DNA of 64,000 nucleotides from CAVXNB01 sp963763085 (lineage in GTDB: Bacteria > Actinomycetota > Acidimicrobiia > Acidimicrobiales > Bog-793): contig CAVXNB010000001.1 in assembly GCA_963763085.1 (NCBI GenBank), positions 1,054,001 to 1,118,000 on the forward strand, given 5' to 3'. A program made the translations under genes and the position numbers. The notes beneath the pieces were generated by a model. It searched no databases. It was not told the origin of the DNA and saw nothing but the letters and a program-made list of their open reading frames with translations. This document shows positions 34,650 through 42,982 of the stretch, piece by piece; the first letter of the stretch is position 1; each line of letters begins with the position of its first letter.

Positions 34650-35385
34650 ATGAACGACCCTGAGCTCGGCCTCGAGGTGATCGCTGCGGTTCGAAGCGGC
34701 GATCTCGACGCGTTCGGCGCGACTCGTGGCCGAGCATCCTGGCCTCGTGTCCTCCCGCCTCGGCGGTCCCGCGCGAGGTCGAACAGCGCTACATGTCGTC
34801 GCGGACTGGCCGGGCTTCTTTCCAAATGGACCGGCCGCCGCACAGCTGCTCCTCGACGCAGGTGCGGTCCTCGACGACCGGGGCGAGGACGGGACGGGCG
34901 AGACGCCGTTGCACTGGACGGCGAGCAGTGACGACGCCGCCGTCGCCGAGGTGCTCATCGACGCTGGAGCCAACATCGACATGCCGGACGGTTCGATCGG
35001 TACTCCAATCGCCAATGCGGTCGGCTATGGGTGCTGGAACGTGGCGCACCTGCTCGCCGCCCGCGGCGCATCGGTCGACTCGCTGTGGGTGGCCGCGGCG
35101 CTCGGCCTCCTCGATCGCCTCGACGAACTTCTCGCCGACCAGTCAGTCGCCACGACGGAGAACATCTCCCAGGGCTTCTGGCACGCGTGTGCTGGCGGTC
35201 AACGCCGCGCTGCCGAGCGACTGCTTGGCGCGGGCGCTGACCTCGGCTGGGTGCCCGACTACGCGAAAGGGACCGCACTCGACGCTGCCCGCGGACACGG
35301 CACGCAACGGACCAACGTGATCGAGTGGCTCGAACAGCAGGGCGTGCGCTCGACAGAGTCCGCGCACGGAGGTAACGGTGAGTGA
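34650..35385 (+). pseudogene. Ankyrin-repeat protein, frameshifted near its start
   Basis: The start MNDPELGLEVIAAVRSGDLD (ATG 34650) is in one frame. From about 34705 the next frame continues with RLVAEHPGLVSSRLGG and a run of ankyrin repeats: GRTALHVVADWPGFFPNGPA, GETPLHWTASSDDAAVAEVL and GTPIANAVGYGCWNVAHLLA, ending in GTALDAARGHGTQRTNVIEW. The repaired product has about 244 residues with five to six repeats and no signal peptide. It is probably a cytoplasmic protein-binding scaffold with unknown partner. Independent expression from an internal start is possible. Confidence 0.7.
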
Positions 35386-35399
35386 GAGCGCAGAACATG

Positions 35400-35882
35400 T
35401 CACGGCCTCGGGCGCTCCTTGATCCGATCGTTCAGCAGGCGGACCATCTCGGCGATCCGTTGAGCGCGGACTTCCGGCCGGCGCTTCGTTGCATCGATCC
35501 ACCGTAAGTAGCCGTTTCGGTAGAACTGAGCGAGCACGTCGAAGAAGGCCCCGGCCTCCGGGTTCGCCTCGAGTGCCGCAACAACGTCCGGAGCTAAGTC
35601 ACCACGCTGAGGACCCTCGGGCGCGATGACAACCTCGACGTTGTCGCCCGGGCCTACGGGACAGGTCCGCATCCTGGAGGGACTGAGCGTGAAGCTCCAT
35701 CCGGAATCGTCACGGACAATGGTCACCCGCACCCGCATACCGGCAACGGTTCCGTTCACATGGTGCTCGCGTTTTTTACCCCACGCCTCGTCCGGATCGA
35801 ACGGCACTGGTACGCGGGCTTTGTTCCCGGTCAGCGGTTCGAGCGTCGTAGTGAACGCCCGTGTGCGGTCGACCGGTGGCAT
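35400..35882 (-). CDS. DUF1905/YdeI-type (OmdA-like) protein
   Basis: A 160-residue protein. The N-terminal half is a DUF1905 beta barrel (FTTTLEPLTGNKARVPVPFD to VRVTIVRDDSGWSFTLSPSR). The C-terminal half is the helical YdeI/OmpD-associated segment (DVVAALEANPEAGAFFDVLA, then LRWIDATKRRPEVRAQRIAE). YdeI-type proteins have been tied to resistance to cationic peptides in enteric bacteria; the mechanism is unclear. A second, shorter YdeI-like gene follows directly at 35900 on the same strand, upstream in transcription. Confidence 0.8.
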   Translation of the reverse strand: MPPVDRTRAFTTTLEPLTGNKARVPVPFDPDEAWGKKREHHVNGTVAGMRVRVTIVRDDSGWSFTLSPSRMRTCPVGPGDNVEVVIAPEGPQRGDLAPDVVAALEANPEAGAFFDVLAQFYRNGYLRWIDATKRRPEVRAQRIAEMVRLLNDRIKERPRP

Positions 35883-35899
35883 TAGCTGATCGATCCGCG

Positions 35900-36205
35900 C
35901 TATTTACCGGTGTGCTCGCGGTGTCCGCATCCCGGCCAACAGCAAGGCCGACGCTGGCCATCCTCGAGCTCCTCTTGGGTCCGGCGAATGCGGCGTTCTC
36001 GGGTCATCTCCTGTTTGGCATCCTCGACCCAGCAAATGAACTCGTTGCGGGCGAGAGGGGTGATGTCGTTCCAAGCAGCGAGTGCCGTCGAGTTGACGAT
36101 GAGCGCCTGGCGCAGGTCTGCGGGAAGCTTGTGCACCACACCACCAGGAACCCGCTGGCCGCCCACAAAGGTCAGGGTAGCGGCCGTTCGCCACCTCGTG
36201 GACAA
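35900..36205 (-). CDS. YdeI/OmdA-family protein
   Basis: A 101-residue protein with the OmdA-type pattern: HKLPADLRQALIVNSTALAA, then WNDITPLARNEFICWVEDAK and RERRIRRTQEELEDGQRRPC. It ends in CCWPGCGHREH, a Cys/His cluster common in actinobacterial members. It overlaps no neighbour, but its stop is 18 bp from the start of the DUF1905 gene, so both may be one unit. Two different YdeI-like genes side by side suggest related roles in envelope-peptide stress. Confidence 0.78.
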   Translation of the reverse strand: MSTRWRTAATLTFVGGQRVPGGVVHKLPADLRQALIVNSTALAAWNDITPLARNEFICWVEDAKQEMTRERRIRRTQEELEDGQRRPCCWPGCGHREHTGK

Positions 36206-36241
36206 CTCGCTGTCCGGGAAGCTGCCTCAATCGCGAGGTTG

Positions 36242-36829
36242 TCACGCTCCGAGGTTCGCCGGTTGTGGTGGGCCGGACAGAATCGTCGGAACGTACTCGA
36301 GCAGTTGCAGGCGTCCGTCGAATGTACGGCTGCTGATCATGTCGAGGGCAACATCGGGATAGCCGTCATAGATCCGCTCGCGGCCGGTGCTCCCGGTGAT
36401 CACCGGAAAAACGACCACGCGGAACCGGTCCACGAGACCGGCAATCAGGAGTGAGCGGCACAGGGTCAGGCTGCCGATCGTACGCATCGACCTCGACTCG
36501 CCCGCCTTCATCTCACGCACGGCCTCGACAGCATCCTGTGCGACGAGTTGCGTGTTCGCCCACGCGAGGGGCTCTCGCAACGTCTTGGAGAAGACGATCT
36601 TCGACACGCCCGCCAGGGTTTCGGTGCCCGGCTCGCCGGCGGCGGCGAAACCCGACATGACGCGATAGGTGGTTGCACCCATCAACACGGTGTAATCGGC
36701 TTCTGAGGCATTTCCGAGCCACGCCAGGTACTCGGGCCCTTCCAGCCCCCACCAGCCCGGCCATCCTTCAGCCGCCGCGTAGCCGTCGAGTGAGGTAATG
36801 AAGTCGATCAGCAGTTCTGGCATCGTCAT
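36242..36829 (-). CDS. Dihydrofolate-reductase-like (RibD C-terminal) protein
   Basis: A 195-residue RibD_C/DHFR-fold protein: LLIDFITSLDGYAAAEGWPG, then DYTVLMGATTYRVMSGFA, KIVFSKTLREPLAW, the Gly-rich stretch RTIGSLTLCRSLLIAGLVDR and FPVITGSTGRERIYDG. These are stand-alone NADPH-binding reductases of unknown substrate, common in actinobacteria and distinct from FolA. The ATG at 36829 has GAGGAG 5 nt before it. It is divergent from the DHA2 exporter gene with a 73-bp gap. Confidence 0.85.
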   Translation of the reverse strand: MTMPELLIDFITSLDGYAAAEGWPGWWGLEGPEYLAWLGNASEADYTVLMGATTYRVMSGFAAAGEPGTETLAGVSKIVFSKTLREPLAWANTQLVAQDAVEAVREMKAGESRSMRTIGSLTLCRSLLIAGLVDRFRVVVFPVITGSTGRERIYDGYPDVALDMISSRTFDGRLQLLEYVPTILSGPPQPANLGA

Positions 36830-36902
36830 GTCTCCTCGTCCTCGAAGCTCTTGCGTCCATGGGCTCCAGGTTAGTGGGTTGCATAATGGAACGTAATCCT
36901 CT

Positions 36903-38369
36903 ATGGTGAGTTGTGTGACGGAACTCACTCAAGGGATACAGCGCCCCGGACCCCCCGCCACCAGGGCCAAGGCAGCTCCCCGTCAGGTGCTCGTCATCAC
37001 TTGCGCCGGAGTGGTCTTGGCGAGCCTCGACCTCTTCATCGTCAACGTAGCCCTGCCTCAGATCGCCCGAGATCTGAAGGCCTCGAACCTGGGCGAGCTG
37101 TCCTGGGTGCTCAATGGGTACGCCATCGTCTACGCCTCGCTGCTGGTCTTCTTCGGACGCCTCGCCGACCGTTACCGCCGAGACCGCGCCTTTCTCCTCG
37201 GCGTGGCCGTCTTCACCGCGGCGTCCGCTGCTTGTGCCGCCTCCACGAGTGTCGGCATGCTGATCGGCTTCCGCCTCATCCAGGCGGCCGGGGCGGCCCT
37301 ACTGACCCCGACCTCCCTCGGGTTGGTCCTCGCCTCCTACCCGGCAGAGCGAAGGCAAGGTGCAGTTCGCGCCTGGACGGCGGTCGGTGGCATGTCCGCC
37401 GCCGTCGGCCCAGTCGTCGGCGGCCTGCTGGTCGCAGCGAGTTGGCGGTGGGTCTTCCTGGTCAATGTGCCGGTCGGGATCACTGCCCTCATCGTCGGCT
37501 GGCGCCGGCTGCCGCACGTACCCGGTCACGATGGCGAAAGGCCCGACCCGCTCGGGGTCGTGCTCGCCACGACGGGCGTGGCGGCCCTCACCTTCGGGCT
37601 CGTCAAGGGGAGCGACTGGGGCTGGGACTCGTACGCCATCGCCTCGACGCTCGCCGCGTCGGCGGCGCTCCTCGCGCTCTTCGTCCTGCACTGCCTTCGG
37701 AGCCGCAACCCGCTCATCGATCCGTCGCTGTTTCGTTCTCGGCGCTTCACCGCGGCGTCGCTCGTCGCCATCTTCTTCTCCGCATCGTTCGCAGCGATGC
37801 TCCTCTCGATCGTTCTCTGGGAGCAGGGCGCCTGGGGATGGTCGGCGTTGCGATCCGGGCTCGCCATCGCACCCGGACCGGTCATGGTCCCGCTCATGTC
37901 GTTCGTCGTGGCGGGCCGGCTCATCGCCCGCTATGGCCCAGCCCGAACGATGGCGCTGGGCAGCATGGCCTTCGGCGTCGGAGTGTCGTGGTGGGCCCTT
38001 GCGATCACGGTGCAACCCGACTACCTCTCGGGGGTACTCGGCGGGATGATCTTGACCGGTATCGGAGTGGGCCTCACCCTTCCGACGATGATGGCCACGG
38101 CCGCCTCCTCGCTACCACCGCAATCATTCGCCACCGGCTCTGCGGTCATCAACATGATCCGCCAGATCGGTCTCGCCCTCGGCGTGGCCGTGCTCGTGGC
38201 GGTGATCGGCACCGCAGCCGGTCACGACAGCACAGCACTCGACGCCTTTCGGCATGGTTGGTGGGTCTCTGCGGCGATCTCGTTCGTCGGCATCGTTCCC
38301 GCCCTCAGCCTGCTCCCGCGCCCTCGTGCCAGCCTCAGCCACAACCTGACCCGCACATCCGAAACTTAA
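36903..38369 (+). CDS. DHA2-family MFS drug exporter
   Basis: A 488-residue transporter with about fourteen membrane helices. Helix 1 ends VNVALPQIARDLKASN, followed by WVLNGYAIVYASLLVFFGRL and motif A (GRLADRYRRDRAFL). Motif C (AAVGPVVGGLLVAASWRWVF) marks a proton-coupled exporter. It resembles EmrB/QacA-type pumps; the drug or metabolite is unknown. The SDR gene 9 bp downstream suggests that a modifying enzyme and exporter work together. A GTG at 36915 is an alternative start. Confidence 0.9.
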   Translation: MVSCVTELTQGIQRPGPPATRAKAAPRQVLVITCAGVVLASLDLFIVNVALPQIARDLKASNLGELSWVLNGYAIVYASLLVFFGRLADRYRRDRAFLLGVAVFTAASAACAASTSVGMLIGFRLIQAAGAALLTPTSLGLVLASYPAERRQGAVRAWTAVGGMSAAVGPVVGGLLVAASWRWVFLVNVPVGITALIVGWRRLPHVPGHDGERPDPLGVVLATTGVAALTFGLVKGSDWGWDSYAIASTLAASAALLALFVLHCLRSRNPLIDPSLFRSRRFTAASLVAIFFSASFAAMLLSIVLWEQGAWGWSALRSGLAIAPGPVMVPLMSFVVAGRLIARYGPARTMALGSMAFGVGVSWWALAITVQPDYLSGVLGGMILTGIGVGLTLPTMMATAASSLPPQSFATGSAVINMIRQIGLALGVAVLVAVIGTAAGHDSTALDAFRHGWWVSAAISFVGIVPALSLLPRPRASLSHNLTRTSET

Positions 38370-38378
38370 GGAGACGTC

Positions 38379-39086
38379 ATGAATATCGCCCGATCGACCG
38401 CTCTCGTCACCGGAGCTAACCGAGGGCTCGGCCGCCACCTCGTCAACGAGCTGCTCAGCCGCGGCGCCACGGTGTACGCCGGCGCACGCAACCCCGACTC
38501 TGTCGACCTACCAGGCGCCAAGGTGATAGCTCTCGACATCACCGACCCGGCGTCGGTCGCCAGCGCCGCCGAGATCGCCGGTGGCGTCACCCTCCTGATC
38601 AACAACGCCGGCTCGTCCACCCGCTCAGACCTTCTCGATGGAGACCCATCACTGATCCGCCTCGAGATGGAGACCCACTTCTTCGGGACACTGTCGATGA
38701 TCCGCGCCTTCGCACCGACGATCTCGACGAACGGCGGAGGGTCGATCCTCAACATCCTCTCCGTGCTCTCGTGGGTCAGCTTCCCGAGGAGCGGCGCTTA
38801 CTGCGCCGCGAAATCGGCGGAATGGTCGCTGACGAACGCACTGCGCGTGCAGCTGGCAGACCAGAACATCCGGGTGGCCGGGCTCCATGTCGGCTACATG
38901 GACACCGACATGACCGCCTCGATAACCGCACCCAAGTCGAACCCCGCGGATATTGCGAAGATCGCCATCGACGGTGTCGCGCAGGACCTCTTCGAAATAG
39001 TTGCCGACGACGTCAGCCGCGAGATCCAAGCCGCACTTGCTGGCGGCGTTGCCGCCCTCTATCCACACCTCCAAGGCCTGCGCTAG
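38379..39086 (+). CDS. SDR-family oxidoreductase
   Basis: A 235-residue classical SDR. The cofactor motif is TALVTGANRGLGRHLVNELL, NNAG is present as LLINNAGSST, and the catalytic residues lie in the Ser-rich LSWVSFPRSGAYCAAKSAEW (YxxxK). The substrate region ends with GYMDTDMTA. AAGGAG precedes the ATG at 38379, 9 bp after the exporter stop, so it is in the same operon. It probably reduces or oxidises an alcohol or ketone group with NADP(H); the substrate is not evident. Confidence 0.9.
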   Translation: MNIARSTALVTGANRGLGRHLVNELLSRGATVYAGARNPDSVDLPGAKVIALDITDPASVASAAEIAGGVTLLINNAGSSTRSDLLDGDPSLIRLEMETHFFGTLSMIRAFAPTISTNGGGSILNILSVLSWVSFPRSGAYCAAKSAEWSLTNALRVQLADQNIRVAGLHVGYMDTDMTASITAPKSNPADIAKIAIDGVAQDLFEIVADDVSREIQAALAGGVAALYPHLQGLR

Positions 39087-39211
39087 AGCCGTCAGCGAGA
39101 AGGCGATGAGCGACCTCAAGAGCTGAGCGAGCGCGGGAACGCGAGTGCCCCGATGCGGGGGCGATACCGTCGGAACGACGGAGGCGGCGACCAGGAGGGA
39201 GGACAGTACCG

Positions 39212-40009
39212 GTGGACGAGGACGAAGTCGCCGGCTACTTCGCCCGGCTCGGCATCACGACTTACATCTCAGCGAGTCCGCCGCAGCCTGATTACGAAAC
39301 GCTGCGCCTCTTGCACGCTGCCCACCTCTACAACATCCCGTTCGAGAACCTCAGCATCCACCTCGGCGAACCGATCACCCTCGAGCCGAAAGAGATTCTC
39401 GAAAAGCTGGTCGGGCGGCGCCGCGGCGGCTTCTGTTTCGAGCTCAACGGAGCGTTCTCGTTCCTGCTTCGCGAGCTTGGATACGACGTCATGCTCCTCG
39501 CGGCAAGGGTGCACGGCGAGGAGGGACTCGGGCTTCCGCTCGACCATTTGGCGCTCGTCGTCGAGTGCGAGCGGCGGTTACTGGTCGACGTGGGCTTCGG
39601 CGCCCACAGCATCTATCCCCTCGAGATCGACGAGAAGGGCGAACAGCAGGACCCGGGCGGAGTGTTCAGAGTCGAGGAGCGTTCGACCGGCGCCATAGAC
39701 GTGTTCAAGGACGGAACGCCGCAGTACCGGATCGAGCCGATCGAGCGTGAGCTGCCCGAATTCGAGGCGATGTGCTGGTACCACCAGACCTCGCCGCGCT
39801 CGCACTTCACGCAGGGCACCATTTGCACGCTCCCGACTACCGACGGGCGTGTCACGATCGCCGATGATCGACTGATCCGGTCTTCAGGTGGTGGCGAGCG
39901 TCAGGAGACGACTCTCGGTGAGGACGAGCTGTTGGCCGCCTACCGGAACTATTTCGGAATCGAGTTGGACAAGGTCCCGGTGCGGAAGGCCGATCGGGCA
40001 CGAGAGTGA
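39212..40009 (+). CDS. Arylamine N-acetyltransferase
   Basis: A 265-residue NAT. The catalytic triad is visible: Cys75 in RRGGFCFELNGAF, His112 in LDHLALVV and Asp126 in VDVGFG. The N-terminal helical domain begins DEDEVAGYFARLG and includes IPFENLSIHLG. NAT transfers acetyl from acetyl-CoA to arylamines and hydrazines; in actinobacteria it is also tied to cholesterol catabolism or xenobiotic detoxification. GTG 39212 follows GGAGGGAGGA. It stands apart from the MFS-SDR operon by 125 bp. Confidence 0.93.
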   Translation: MDEDEVAGYFARLGITTYISASPPQPDYETLRLLHAAHLYNIPFENLSIHLGEPITLEPKEILEKLVGRRRGGFCFELNGAFSFLLRELGYDVMLLAARVHGEEGLGLPLDHLALVVECERRLLVDVGFGAHSIYPLEIDEKGEQQDPGGVFRVEERSTGAIDVFKDGTPQYRIEPIERELPEFEAMCWYHQTSPRSHFTQGTICTLPTTDGRVTIADDRLIRSSGGGERQETTLGEDELLAAYRNYFGIELDKVPVRKADRARE

Positions 40010-40221
40010 ACGCCCATTTCAGATACGGAATCTGAATATCGAGCGGCACAGGTTCACTGAGCCATCGGGTCGAGGCCGGTCGGATTGATCGCTGGGATGT
40101 GCGAGGCCCGCACCCTCACACGCTGCACCTTTACGCCAGGAGCTTGAGGGTCGCCCAGACCCGGCGCGCCGAATGCCCGGCCATCTCATCGACGCTAATA
40201 GACGCGGCCGCGGACAGCTCG

Positions 40222-40295
40222 ATCCTTTACGCCGGCCGCCTTTTGACAAGGGAAGTTCCCGTATCCTTTACCAAGGAAGCCCCCTAGTAAAGGAT
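40222..40295. repeat. Repeated ATCCTTTAC words in a convergent gap
   Basis: ATCCTTTAC occurs at 40222-40230 and 40263-40271, and its reverse complement at 40287-40295, giving a 9-bp inverted repeat with a 15-nt loop. GGGAA-G-TTCCC lies between at 40250-40260. The rest of the 305-bp gap (40010-40314) shows no gene. It may be a bidirectional terminator or binding sites. Confidence 0.4.
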
Positions 40296-40314
40296 CACCG
40301 CCTCAACGGTGCGC

Positions 40315-41460
40315 TCAGGTGATGACCTGCACCAGAGCAGCGGTGGAGGCCTTCAGCTCGGTCACCGAGTTGAATCCAGATGTGGTCACCCACACATGGC
40401 TGCCGTCGGAGGACACGCTATCGGGATACTTGAACTCGTAGCTGGAGGCTGAGATGACCTGCACCAGGGCACCGGTCGAGGCGCTCAGCTCGGTCACCGA
40501 GTCAACGCCAAGCCCGGTGGCGCCGTTGGTTCCGTTATTGGTGACCCACACATGAGTACCGTCGGAGGAGACGCTGTCGGGATCCTTGAACCCGTAACTC
40601 GAACCCTTGATGACCTTCACGAGGGCCCCTGTAGAGGCACGCAGCTCTGTCACCGAGGAACCGTAACTGACTTGGTTTGTGACCCACACGTGGGTGCGAT
40701 CAGAGGAGACGCTGAAGGGATCCTTGAATCCGTAACTCGATCCCTTGATCACTTTCACGAGCACGCCGGTAGAGGCCTTCAGCTCGGTCACGCTGTTGCC
40801 GCGATAGTTGGTGACCCACACGTGGGTCCTGTCGGAGGAGACCTGATAGGGGCCGTTAAACCCAAATCTCGATCCCTTGATTACCTTCACCAGTACCCCG
40901 GTCGAGGCCTTCAGCTCGGTCACGCTGTCGCCCGCATGGTTGACGACCCATACGTGGGTGCCGTCGGAAGAGATGCCGGTGACGTAGTTGAATCCGTAGC
41001 TCGATCCCTTGATCACCTTCACGAGCGCCCCGGTGGAGGCCTTCAGCTCGGTCACCGTGCTGTCCCCATTGTTGGCCACCCACACGTGGGTGCCGTCCGA
41101 GGAGATGGTGGCGGGGTAGCTGAACCCGTAGCTCGACCCCTTGATCACCTTCACGAGCGCACCGGTCGAGGCCTTCAGCTCGGTGACCGCGCCGTTGTAG
41201 TTGGTCACCCACACGTGGGTGCCGTCAGACGAGACATGACAAGGGCAGTCGAACGCCGATCTGGAGGCGCTCGGTGCCCGCGTAGCCGCGCCCGCAGCGG
41301 ATTGCCCCGTCACCCCTGCCAAGACAGTTAGCAGGATGACCATCGCCGGTACCGCCCTCCAGCGTCCCGACGAAGCAGAGCCATGAAGGCTTCCTAGCGA
41401 ACAATCCCCTGTTCGTCCTTCTGTAGCCGACTGCCCCTTCGAAGCCTTCGAACAGCCCAC
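40315..41460 (-). CDS. Secreted seven-bladed beta-propeller protein, paralog 2
   Basis: A 381-residue protein from GTG 41460 (AGGAGAAAGGGG upstream). After a basic leader and a signal or anchor helix (VPAMVILLTVLAGVTGQSAA) come seven 44-residue repeats, each with SSDGTHVWVTN…SVTELKASTGALVKVIKGSS. The repeats are very uniform at DNA level, so the array may recombine. It is the closest relative of the propeller at 10682 but has its own copy of the shared promoter element at 41548, with a leader of about 80 nt. No enzymatic residues are evident. An extracellular binding role is inferred. Confidence 0.8.
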   Translation of the reverse strand: MGCSKASKGQSATEGRTGDCSLGSLHGSASSGRWRAVPAMVILLTVLAGVTGQSAAGAATRAPSASRSAFDCPCHVSSDGTHVWVTNYNGAVTELKASTGALVKVIKGSSYGFSYPATISSDGTHVWVANNGDSTVTELKASTGALVKVIKGSSYGFNYVTGISSDGTHVWVVNHAGDSVTELKASTGVLVKVIKGSRFGFNGPYQVSSDRTHVWVTNYRGNSVTELKASTGVLVKVIKGSSYGFKDPFSVSSDRTHVWVTNQVSYGSSVTELRASTGALVKVIKGSSYGFKDPDSVSSDGTHVWVTNNGTNGATGLGVDSVTELSASTGALVQVISASSYEFKYPDSVSSDGSHVWVTTSGFNSVTELKASTAALVQVIT

Positions 41461-41547
41461 GTTTGTTCCCCTTTCTCCTGGTACCGATTGGCGCAGACAA
41501 GCCTCGGACTCCGGCCTAGTCCACCGAGGCGCACCCTACGCACAAAG

Positions 41548-41567
41548 CGTTCCGAAAACGTTACGGC
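41548..41567 (-). promoter_or_regulatory. Shared 20-bp promoter element, site 4
   Basis: Minus strand GCCGTAACGTTTTCGGAACG. TAGGGT follows 9 nt later. Eight nt after that is GTG-GAC-TAG, a two-codon open frame, and the propeller gene starts about 80 nt downstream. The element overlaps the 3' end of the gene at 41561. Confidence 0.75.
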
Positions 41568-42256
41568 TCGACCCCGGCTCGCACGGTTCCCGCCAGACGT
41601 TCGGCCCGCTGCTTGATGCCAAGCAACATCTTGCGCTCCATGAGCAGGCTGCCTGGCTCCATCAAATACCTGTAGAATGCCCGAGCCGGCCATGAGGCCC
41701 CCGGCGTCGCGATGCGGTTCCGACTGATGAGCCGAGTCCCGGTCCCGTCGGCCACGAGGCAGAATGCCCAGACCCAATTGCCGTCGTCAGAACGGAACAC
41801 AAGAGCGTCCTCGCGCTCGACCACGGCGACGCGTAGGACAGGCCCGTTCTTGCCCAGTTTCTGTGCATCGCCGACGGTGATGTCTTGGAATTGCGGGAGG
41901 ACGACGTCCACGCTGTGCATTTGCAGGCCGAACAGATTCTCGATCCAGTCGTAGGTGTAGACGCCGCCGCGACCCGAGCCCATCTGCGCAAGCCACGGCC
42001 AAACGGCACTGCTCGGAGCGTCGATCCTGGTAGCGCGGGTGGAAACCAGATCAGGCTCAGCCAACAGGTCGTCACCAGGAAGGGTCCTCGTTGCCTCGTC
42101 GTCGATCGCACCCCAGGTGAGGCAACGAGTCCGCCACCAGGGGTAGCTCACAATGGCGACACTGCAGGCGAGCGCGAAACCCCCAGCGACGACCCCAGCT
42201 CCTCGGGCAGGGGCTCCAGACCGCCTGGTCTTGCAGACCGCCTTCCGCTCTGGCAT
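41561..42256 (-). CDS. Membrane-anchored SRPBCC-like protein
   Basis: A 231-residue protein. A helix near residues 15-40 (GAGVVAGGFALACSVAIVSY) is a signal or anchor. STRATRIDAPSSAVWPWLAQ starts a START/SRPBCC-like domain with YTYDWIENLFGLQMHS and VWAFCLVADGTGTRLISRNR. Similar actinobacterial proteins are unnamed. The ATG at 42256 overlaps the flavodoxin stop (TGATG), so the two are co-translated. The 3' end contains the shared promoter element of the next gene, so that promoter lies inside coding DNA. Confidence 0.65.
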   Translation of the reverse strand: MPERKAVCKTRRSGAPARGAGVVAGGFALACSVAIVSYPWWRTRCLTWGAIDDEATRTLPGDDLLAEPDLVSTRATRIDAPSSAVWPWLAQMGSGRGGVYTYDWIENLFGLQMHSVDVVLPQFQDITVGDAQKLGKNGPVLRVAVVEREDALVFRSDDGNWVWAFCLVADGTGTRLISRNRIATPGASWPARAFYRYLMEPGSLLMERKMLLGIKQRAERLAGTVRAGVEP

Positions 42257-42747
42257 CAGGCTGCAGTGTCGAGGATTGGGAGCCGGGCGACGAAGGTCTC
42301 CAGCTTCTGCTGCCACCCCTCCTCTAGCGGTCCCTTCACTGCGGTCACGAAGACTCTGTCCTCGAGGACCGAGACGAGGCCCTTGCGCTGGAGACTCTCG
42401 TTCATTATCGAGATGACACGTTGCCTCTTGGCCAGTTCCTCTTCGGTCGGCATTCGCCCTGTCTTCTTGTCCGGCCTCGGTGCCAGCTCGGTCGTGAGCA
42501 AGGCGTACCGGCTGCCCGGCGGCAGGCTCGCCTTGTTGAGGAAGCGGCGCATACTGCGGATCGGCCTTCCCATGCGCGCAGGCGAGCTGAACAGGTAGAG
42601 GTCGGCCGGCGCCAACTTCGTCGGCCTCACCTCGCGGATGTGATGTACTTCGACACCGACGCCTTTGGCGGCCATCAGTTTCTTGAACTCCCCCGCGACC
42701 ACCGCCCCGTTGCCGAATTTCGAGGCGTGTAAGTACTCGATCTTCAT
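42256..42747 (-). CDS. Flavodoxin-like protein
   Basis: A 163-residue protein with a flavodoxin fold: IEYLHASKFGNGAVVAGEFK is the first strand and phosphate loop, LYLFSSPARMGRPIRSMRRF is the second FMN loop, and RYALLTTELAPRP follows. The loop departs from the T/S-x-T-G-x-T consensus, so FMN binding is plausible but not certain. GGAGG lies 8 nt before ATG 42747. It heads a two-gene unit with the SRPBCC-like gene and is divergent from the pyruvate-kinase-like gene. Confidence 0.72.
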   Translation of the reverse strand: MKIEYLHASKFGNGAVVAGEFKKLMAAKGVGVEVHHIREVRPTKLAPADLYLFSSPARMGRPIRSMRRFLNKASLPPGSRYALLTTELAPRPDKKTGRMPTEEELAKRQRVISIMNESLQRKGLVSVLEDRVFVTAVKGPLEEGWQQKLETFVARLPILDTAA

Positions 42748-42982
42748 GGCCAACCTCCAATCGCATTGACGAGCGCCACTCGCAACCGTGCTACTCACCC
42801 TTAGCGAACCACCGTCGACGGCATCTGACCAGAGCCGAACGTCCCAAATTCCGCGGTCCCACGACGCTCGCAACCGGTCGAGGGCCGGCCCTTCGACAGT
42901 GACGTTGGGCCCTATCCCCGATGCCCGCGCGCATGCACACTTAGAAGCGGAAAACCCGTGAACCGAGAGGAAACGCCTTCAA

